Below are positions 57,918 through 64,000 of a DNA stretch of 64,000 bases, one piece after another. Made by a program: the position numbers and the translations under genes. Each line of letters starts with the position of its first letter. The first letter of the stretch is position 1. Source of the stretch: Scalesia atractyloides (taxonomy: Eukaryota; Streptophyta; Magnoliopsida; Asterales; Asteraceae); NCBI GenBank assembly GCA_947069175.1, contig CAMTDV010000023.1, forward strand, positions 87,203,563 to 87,267,562, written 5' to 3'. The notes below the pieces were generated by a model that searched no databases, was not told the origin of the DNA, and saw nothing but the letters and a program-made list of their open reading frames with translations.

Positions 57918-58848
57918 TTTGGGTAAGGGCCAGAGTATTGCCTTTTGTATGGTGCGGGTGAAGGGGCAACTTGTGTGATGGGTGCAGCAGGAATTGGGAA
58001 ATTGGTTTGGGTGACAGCAAAATTTCTGGTATTTCGTTTCCTCTTATTTGAAAATTTTGAGGAGGAGGTGGAATGGTTTGAAGTTTGGCCCTCAACGGGG
58101 GCTTTCTTTTTCTCCTCTTTGAATTTACCGTTCCTGATGCGGTTCTCTGTAAGTTCGGTGGCTAATTCCATGGCGGCTTCGAGGGTTGTAGGCGAAGTGC
58201 TGAGGACTGAGTCTTGAATCTTCGAGGGAAGGCCTCGAATATAGTGTTCAACCAAGCGGTACACTAGGGTGAACAAGTTAGGAACCATCTGGTTCAGCTC
58301 AAGAAATCTTTTGTTGTAGGAAGTATGGTCCCTTCCTTTTGCTTTAGCGAGTGGAATTCGTCTTCCAACTTCTTGAGTTCGCTTCTTGGGCAGAAGCGTT
58401 TTGTCATCATTTCCCTTAACTCTTCCCAGGTTAAGGCCATAGCGTCTTCAACTCCTCTCTTACCCTTCTCGGTGTTCCACCAGGTCAGGGCTACCCCAAA
58501 TAATCTCCCGGTTGCGTAACATACCTTGCGATCCTCGTGACAATCGCAATTTAGGAAGGTGTTTTCCATTTCCTCAAACCAGTGGAGGAGAGCGGTGACA
58601 CCTTCGGTCCCTTCATACTTTGGGGGATCGCAGGACTTGAAGTGTTTGTAGGAGCACTTCTTGGAGAGAGGGTTGTCGATGTTTTGATCCTCCTGATTGG
58701 GTGGGTTGATAGGATTTGCGGTGAGAGCCTGCTGGACTTGAATTACAATATCAGGAAGCACCGCGGCCATTTGTTTTGCAATTTGAGTGGCCAAGCGTTC
58801 GTTTGACCTTCCTGACTTTCGTCCTCCACGTAGCTGCCTACCTGACAT
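57800..58848 (-). pseudogene. gag: Gag of the chromovirus-like element, two frameshifts
   Basis: ATG at 58848 (MSGRQLRGGRKSGRS). Capsid motifs LLHWFEEMENTFLNCDC, LTWWNTEKGKRG and KRFCPRSE. A 1-bp loss near 58325-58330 shifts the frame at KQKEG; the next frame (58288 leftward) has NLFTLVYRLVEHYIRGLP, KRKRNTRNF and zinc knuckle CQYCTGCGRAGHTIQTC. Another shift around 57800-57850 leads into the pol frame with the second zinc knuckle. The gag-only and window-start relatives have both knuckles in one frame, so the shifts are defects, not programmed frameshifting. Confidence 0.88.
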
Positions 58849-59644
58849 CTACAGGAAATATACATAGGAAGATGGTGAGTTTAAGGAGTGTTTAGGTGTC
58901 ATGTGTCGTTGAAAGTAAGAAAATAACATAATCATCAATAATGCAACTACATCCATAGGATGTCTTGGGTTTGCTCATGTTTGGGCCTCCAATGTCCCCC
59001 ATACCATCGCCGGTATAGTCATGTGGGGCCCCATGACTATTCGCTTAGTGGGATTCACATTGGTATTGGCGGTTTAACACTCGCATCACCCGAATGAAAA
59101 CCACGAAATATGTTTGCGAGATGTATGGTCGGAGGGTGTCCAGGTATAGACACAATGACAACTCAAAGTGGTGTTAGCTCACACGACGTTTGGTATAGCA
59201 TGCTTTGGCCTAATAGGTCCTTCGTACTCTCATCGTTAGTCCCCAGGTAGGCAAACTGGTCCTTTATTTTGGATTTATACGAATGCCAAGCCTAGACAGG
59301 ACGTTCCGACTACCGGTACTCGTACCCTTCCAGTTACTACATGCCCGTCATGAGAACTCACTTTGATGTGATTTGAAAATACAAAAATCGTTGTAAAAAT
59401 CATATGAATTGTGAGGTGTGTTGTCCTATGGATATGATATGTTATGAGAATATGATTCATGATAAGCATTGTATGATAGTATGTATTTATGAACATGCTT
59501 GCATAACATTGAATGTAACAATAAACATAAAGCATATAAACATCATGAATTTTGCATGTAACACACAAACAATTTAAAATTTTTAATCAACTATAGTATA
59601 GGCTCTTAGGGTCTAATAACCTATCCTATATCCCTATAGTCATG
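58849..59644 (-). other. Leader of the chromovirus-like element
   Basis: Strongly similar to 999-1794. Conserved block 59160-59370 with a 1-bp insertion (near 59287) that destroys the short upstream frame seen in the first element. Hairpin beside the PBS retained (about 59588-59640). Confidence 0.6.
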
Positions 59645-59657
59645 GCTCTGATATCTA
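59645..59657 (-). other. Degenerate PBS
   Basis: The plus strand reads GCTCTGATATCTA where other copies have GCTCTGATACCAA: the TTGG that pairs with the tRNA CCA end is mutated, so priming would be impaired. Confidence 0.7.
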
Positions 59658-59659
59658 TC

Positions 59660-59792
59660 TGTCACACCCCGACCCGCAGCGGAATAAGAGTCGGGGCATA
59701 ATTGGGTTATCACCAAAGCTCATGATTTTTACTAATATGTTTCATATTTATTAAATTCAAATTACAACTCAAAGTTCCAAGTCAAATTCATA
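59660..59792 (-). repeat. 5' LTR fragment, truncated at a Copia junction
   Basis: 133 bp matching the start of LTR E up to GTCAAATTCATA, then an abrupt switch to Copia gag sequence. No terminal motif of Copia is seen at the junction, so this is a rearrangement or chimeric join, not a clean insertion. Confidence 0.85.
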
Positions 59793-59836
59793 TTGCAGTG
59801 AGTACAATTAAAGTTAGAATTTGGTCCCCTTGGTAT

Positions 59837-60598
59837 TCATTTTTTTGAATCAAAAACTTGGTTGGGCTTAGATATGAAGGACACATTTTGGATTTTAGAA
59901 CTACTAGAACTGGATAACCTATGGGACTCGTCTCTAGAAACAATAGAATATGCAACCTTCACTATAGGTAATGGTTCTTTTGTCAAAAGATTAGTTCTCA
60001 CAGGCTGATAAACATCATCAAGCCCCATGAGAAATTACATCAATTTTATTAAAGTGGAAAAATCATTAAAATCTTTAGCAGCTTGACAAGAACAGGAAGG
60101 CAGATGAAGCATAGCATCAAACTTCTTCCACATAGTCGTCAACCTATTATAATATTCAGCAACAGAGCTGCCATTTTGAGAGATGTTATTAATTTTTTTA
60201 TACAAATCATAGACAACAGAACCATCCACCTTATAAAAAGACTCTTTGAGATCATTCCAAACCTTTGAAGCTAGTTTTAAAAACACTTGACCAAGAAAAA
60301 GTTCTTCAGAAATTGAATTTAACAACCATGTTAACACAACATAATTACACCTATCCCATTGATTAGCTAAGACCTCATTATCCTTAGACTTCTCAACTCT
60401 TCCATCAACAAAACCATATTTATTTTTTGCTTCTAAAGCTAACTTCATAGCACTTGACCAGACAGCATAATTTTATGTACCTTTTAGTTTAATGCTAACA
60501 ATAGTTAAACTACTTGAGTCACTGGGATGTAGATATAATGGGTCTCCTATATCCAATTTACTAATCAGGGTCTGTGAGGTGCCTTCACCGTCAGCCAT
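59837..60598 (-). pseudogene. gag: Copia gag, with two nonsense codons
   Basis: ATG at 60598 (MADGEGTSQTLISKL). One frame runs to 59837 with TAA at 60475-60473 and at 60037-60035. Motifs: GDPLYLHPSDSS, MKLALEAKNKYGFVDG, NSISEELFLGQVFLKLA, VWNDLKESFYKVDGS, YYNRLTTMWKKFD and MGLDDVYQPVRTNLLT, the usual order of the plant Copia gag (UBN2-type) domain. The zinc knuckle is not reached: the frame ends after FDSKK at an A-rich stretch where a frameshift is likely. Function would be capsid formation; inactive here. Confidence 0.87.
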
Positions 60599-60807
60599 GG
60601 TAATCACAAAGAAACAAAAAAAAAACAAATATAGCACACAGGGAACCAGGAGATAAGCAGATAACAACCACAAACTAAGGCGAAGCTGAGTCAGGGACCA
60701 GATTCCAGGTTAATCACTCAAGGTGCCTGGACAAGCCTTTACTCAGGAGCCACAAGTGAATGACACAAAACCAAGCAGAGATACCACTTAATCACAACAA
60801 AAAACCA

Positions 60808-60812
60808 TACAA
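60808..60812. repeat. TSD TACAA, left (right copy 63316-63320)
   Basis: TACAA on both sides of the solo LTR 60813-63315. The same TACAA precedes the LTR at 51532. Confidence 0.92.
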
Positions 60813-63315
60813 TGTCACACCCCGACCCGCAGCGGAATAAGAGTCGGGGCATAATTGGGTTATCACCAAAGCTCATGATGTTTACTAATATGTTTCATAT
60901 TTATTAAATTCAAATTACATCTCAAAGTTCCAAGTCAAATTCATACAATACAAGGAAAGGAAAAATTAACTAAAACAATCCATAATCTAAACTGGTTTAT
61001 TCTTCTAAGCCGCCCTATATGTTTCTTGCTTCAACTTGATCACCTGTATCATGTGTAAAAATGGGAAATTTTGGGTCAACAAAAGTTGGCGAGTGAACCT
61101 TGTTAAAAACATTTGTTATTGATTCATTATTGTAATTAATATAGGAAAATTGTGCAATAATCATATATGAACAAATGTATGTAAACATAACGATCACAAA
61201 CCACCTTGCTTAAGTATATAATAAGAATGACAATGTATATGTTGGCAACGTCCCGTTCACGCTCATAGGTAATGGGGAACGGATGACCTATGCTAATGTA
61301 TGTGAGATCAAGGCTCAATCAAACGGAGCCGATCTTATGTTGGCAACGCCTGGTTCACGCTCATAGGTAATGGGGAACAGCTCACGCTCATAGGTAATGG
61401 GGAGCGGCGGCCTATGAAATGTATGTACTGAAAATGATAAATTAAATCTAAATATCAACCACACAAACCACTGATACATATTGGATACACATTTGATCAT
61501 GAACATGATGGATGCACAAGTGTTTAATTAAAATAAATAAATAGCGACACATGATACACCCCAAAATGTGATTAAAACGGGGAATTGGTAGAGATTCACT
61601 CACATTGGGTGCGTTTGCTTGAAGATGTTGAATGCGCACGAGTTTAGAGGATGGATCGACGAGGAATAACTAACTTAATTAATAACGAAAAAGTACGGTA
61701 AGTATGTGGATTTTATTAACTATTTTAATAGGATTTTTGGATAAATTTTCGTGAGTTTAAGGCTATTTTCTAACTTTAAAAACGTTATTTTTAAGTATTT
61801 TTAATTGATTTTTAAATTAAATAAATAAATAAAAATAATAAAAAAATATTGACTTTTGACCGTTGACCGGTCCGGTTGCTTATATATGTGCGCTGGGTGA
61901 GACTCGAACCCGTGACCTCCCGTACGCGTGCACGCAGCTCTACCAACTGAGCTAAATGTCTAACCCGAAATATTTCTGTTTTTAATTATATTTATATACT
62001 ATTTAACTTAATCCGAAAATCATTTATTTTAAAAAGGATTTTAATTGAATTGAACCGGTGCTGACCACAGGTCTCGAACCCGGGACCTGTGGGTTAACGT
62101 GCACACAGTCCACCGCTGGACTGTGTGTCTAACCTGGTTAATAATCCGGTTTTTATTATACTTAACATGATTTTGAGAGTTAACCCGGTTTAGTTAAAAA
62201 GGCATTTTTATTTCAAGAGAGTAAGGTTGGGACAGGAATCGAACTCGCGACGTATGTGTATTTGTTTGCACACAGTCCACCGCTGGACTGTGTGTCTAAC
62301 CCGTTCAGAAAACTGATTTTAATTAATCTTATATTATAACTCGTCTTCATCTTCTTCGCTCAAGAACACAGACAGTGATAACTTGACTGATTTATGTCTA
62401 ATTTGATTATCAAACATTATAAGTAATTGAAAGGTAATGAATGGAGAGAGTTTGGGGATAGGAGGTACCGATTCGTGTCTTTCACAGAACTCCGGCAAAG
62501 GTCCGTCGGCTCTGATAGTGAACTTCGGCTGTTTAGAATCAATTAACAGTTCTGTTCGATTAATTATGAAATTGAGGTACTTAAACAAAGATTAACAGAA
62601 GTTTGAATGATCATACCGGCTCTCAGCGTGATTCTGAAAGTTTCAGAAGTTTTCCGGCGAAGGCAGGAATTCCGACAACGTTGTCTGGGATTGATTCTGG
62701 ATGGTGGATTTGTGTTAGTAACAGTCTAACAATGGATTGAAACAGAAAGAGTCGAGGGAAATACCGTGTGGATGTGAGTCTCGTTATAGGGAAGAATCGA
62801 GACGCATGGGGTCTGATTTCGGTCTCGATTCATGGTCAGCCGTTCTCCGGCGGTTACGACTGATGTCGCGGGTTCAGACATCGGTTATAACCGTCGTTGA
62901 GGTAAATTCTTCGGTTAAATTAGAAGAAACCGTCAGTTATCGACGAAATCGTCGGGATTTCCGACGACTGCAAATTGGGCGCGACTTGACTGGATTTGAT
63001 TTCCGCGATTCATCATTTGAATTAATTGTTTCGGTAGGTTATCAAAAACCAAAGTGGCGGAGTGGTTGAATGTGTGAGAGTTAAGATTTGTGGGTTCCCG
63101 GCTGACCCGGGTTCGACTCCCGGCAGCCGGTTTTTCTTTTTAATTTATTTATTTTTACTTTTTAACAATTATAATTTATAACTTCTAATTTGTTTATTAA
63201 TTATGTATCGTTTAAAATTAAAATAAGTCATAAATAAACAACAAAAGTTTAGAACTGATTGTTCGGTTAATAAACGAAGCGGGTTTTGAAAACCCGTTTT
63301 TCGACGGATGTTACA
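60813..63315 (-). mobile_element. Solo LTR (family E) inside Copia leader
   Basis: 2503 bp, TGTCACACC...TGTTACA on the plus strand, TSD TACAA. tRNA-like modules M4 61890-61964, M3 62056-62134, M2 62227-62301 (minus) and M1 63054-63130 (plus). A 108-bp deletion near 62785, relative to 51532-54142, removes sequence just upstream (plus strand) of the TATA region. Confidence 0.92.
61890..62301 (-). other. Three tandem tRNA-like modules in solo LTR F
   Basis: Same as 52609-53020 in LTR E, apparently without change in the A and B boxes. Confidence 0.72.
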
Positions 63316-63320
63316 TACAA

Positions 63321-63829
63321 CGACAGATATTTTCCAAGAAAATCAAAAACAAAACCTCAGTTTCAGACGTATTCAACAAATAACAACTAAACATACAACG
63401 TTACCCCGGCATCAACTAGGTCAACAACAGAGCAACAAGAAATATATTCAACAAGAAGACACTAAGCAATCAAGCCGCTCCTTATTATCCCGGCATCAAC
63501 TAGATCAACAAGAATAAAGAAAGAACGATCTTACAAATTTGCAATAGTCTTCTTTCTAGATTTTGTGACCACCGTAACCTTCGAACGTTACAGATCACAA
63601 CAACTGGCGCATAAACCAAGGTAAAATACTGATTAGTTTGCTCCGAAACCTTCTAGGGTTTCAGAGACCAACGCAACCTTCAACAACCCAAGATCGAGAC
63701 GATCTATAGCCACAGACAACAGATTAACAACAGATTCACGCCCTTAACCCTCCAGAAGAGAACCTAAGCACAAATCAAAGAAGCACATCAAAGAAACAAC
63801 AGAAAATATCACAGATCAAGAGCGATTTC
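63321..63829 (-). other. Copia leader (remainder)
   Basis: Non-coding A/C-rich DNA (plus strand) between the solo LTR and the PBS, containing CCCGGCATCAACTAG-type short repeats at about 63404 and 63488. No gene seen. Confidence 0.6.
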
Positions 63830-63842
63830 GCTCTGATACCAA
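63830..63842 (-). other. Copia PBS, initiator tRNA-Met type
   Basis: TTGGTATCAGAGC on the minus strand, followed at 8 nt by the LTR terminus TGTTTATACA (minus strand reading). Confidence 0.85.
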
Positions 63843-63850
63843 GTAAAATT

Positions 63851-64000
63851 TGTATAAACAGAACCAACAGAACGAAGAACACCTGATGTAGTGACAAAAC
63901 AATGACAAAATCTTTATTTCTCTAAACCAAACCAGAAAACATCCCAAACCAAACCCTAGATCTCAAAACAATGAGATCTGTAAAATACAACTGAAACAAC
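63851..64000 (-). repeat. Copia 5' LTR, partial
   Basis: Starts TGTATAAACAGAACC on the plus strand and runs off the window. The outer end is not visible. Confidence 0.65.

Larger units (their letters stand above)
51532..59792 (-). mobile_element. Ty3/gypsy chromovirus-like element (Tekay-like), nearly complete
   Basis: Minus strand: truncated 5' LTR (59792-59660), degenerate PBS, leader, gag, pol, PPT, full 3' LTR (54142-51532). The internal region is 5.5 kb. The C-terminal chromodomain-like tail and long LTRs suggest the Tekay chromovirus lineage; lineage assignment is inference. Left TSD would be TACAA; the right end is truncated against Copia sequence. Confidence 0.88.
59793..64000 (-). 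mobile_element. Ty1/copia element, 5' part, with solo LTR inserted in its leader
   Basis: Minus strand: LTR (64000-63851, continues beyond the window), PBS, leader (63829-63316 and 60812-60599), gag (60598-59837). Only the gag-proximal end is present; the rest is lost at the 59792/59793 junction. Confidence 0.82.

Overview
This window is plant nuclear DNA made almost entirely of nested LTR retrotransposons; I see no host protein-coding gene. The lineages present (chromovirus-like Gypsy with long LTRs, Athila, a Tat/Retand-type element with an antisense gene, and one Copia) fit a eudicot with a repeat-rich genome. The gag style and LTR style suggest Asteraceae, but that is inference. One 100-base run of N (51273-51372) is an assembly gap.

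Layout. 1-2684: the 5' end of a minus-strand chromovirus-like Gypsy element (gag, leader, PBS, internally deleted LTR). 2685-5220: a cluster of short palindromic MITE-like elements separated by (TA)n tracts. 5221-6120: AT-rich DNA with nothing recognised. About 6120-37435: one old plus-strand Athila element, broken by three insertions. (1) A Tat-lineage element, 7351-25760 with TSD GTAAG, lies inside the Athila 5' LTR. That element itself carries a solo LTR in its RT (15742-18206, TSD GAAAG). (2) A solo LTR (32463-35038, TSD TCTGG) lies between the Athila pol and env-like regions. (3) A minus-strand array LTR-internal-LTR-internal-LTR (37436-51272) of gag-only Gypsy elements interrupts the env-like ORF. 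After the gap, 51532-59792 is a minus-strand Gypsy element with a 1246-codon pol. 59793-64000 is the 5' part of a minus-strand Copia element interrupted by a solo LTR (60813-63315, TSD TACAA).

Main discoveries. First, the roughly 2.5-kb LTRs of the chromovirus-like families (seven extensive copies plus fragments) share an unusual architecture. One tRNA-like module lies antisense in U3. A tandem array of three more tRNA-like modules lies in sense, with a period near 168 bp, downstream of the pol II TATA box. They have A-box and B-box matches, and in the plus-strand copies each sense module is followed by a T-run. The layout is kept in divergent LTRs, and the antisense module has a different tRNA parentage in one of them. 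Second, the Tat element begins with five LTRs in tandem, each followed by exactly 20 bp of PBS-like sequence. Third, the same element carries a spliced-looking antisense gene with its own TATA box.

How the parts relate. Gag, protease, RT, RNase H and integrase modules follow canonical Gypsy order in each lineage. Most are broken by frameshifts and stops. The pol at 54177-57917 is the only long intact reading frame and could have served in trans for gag-only relatives with similar LTRs.
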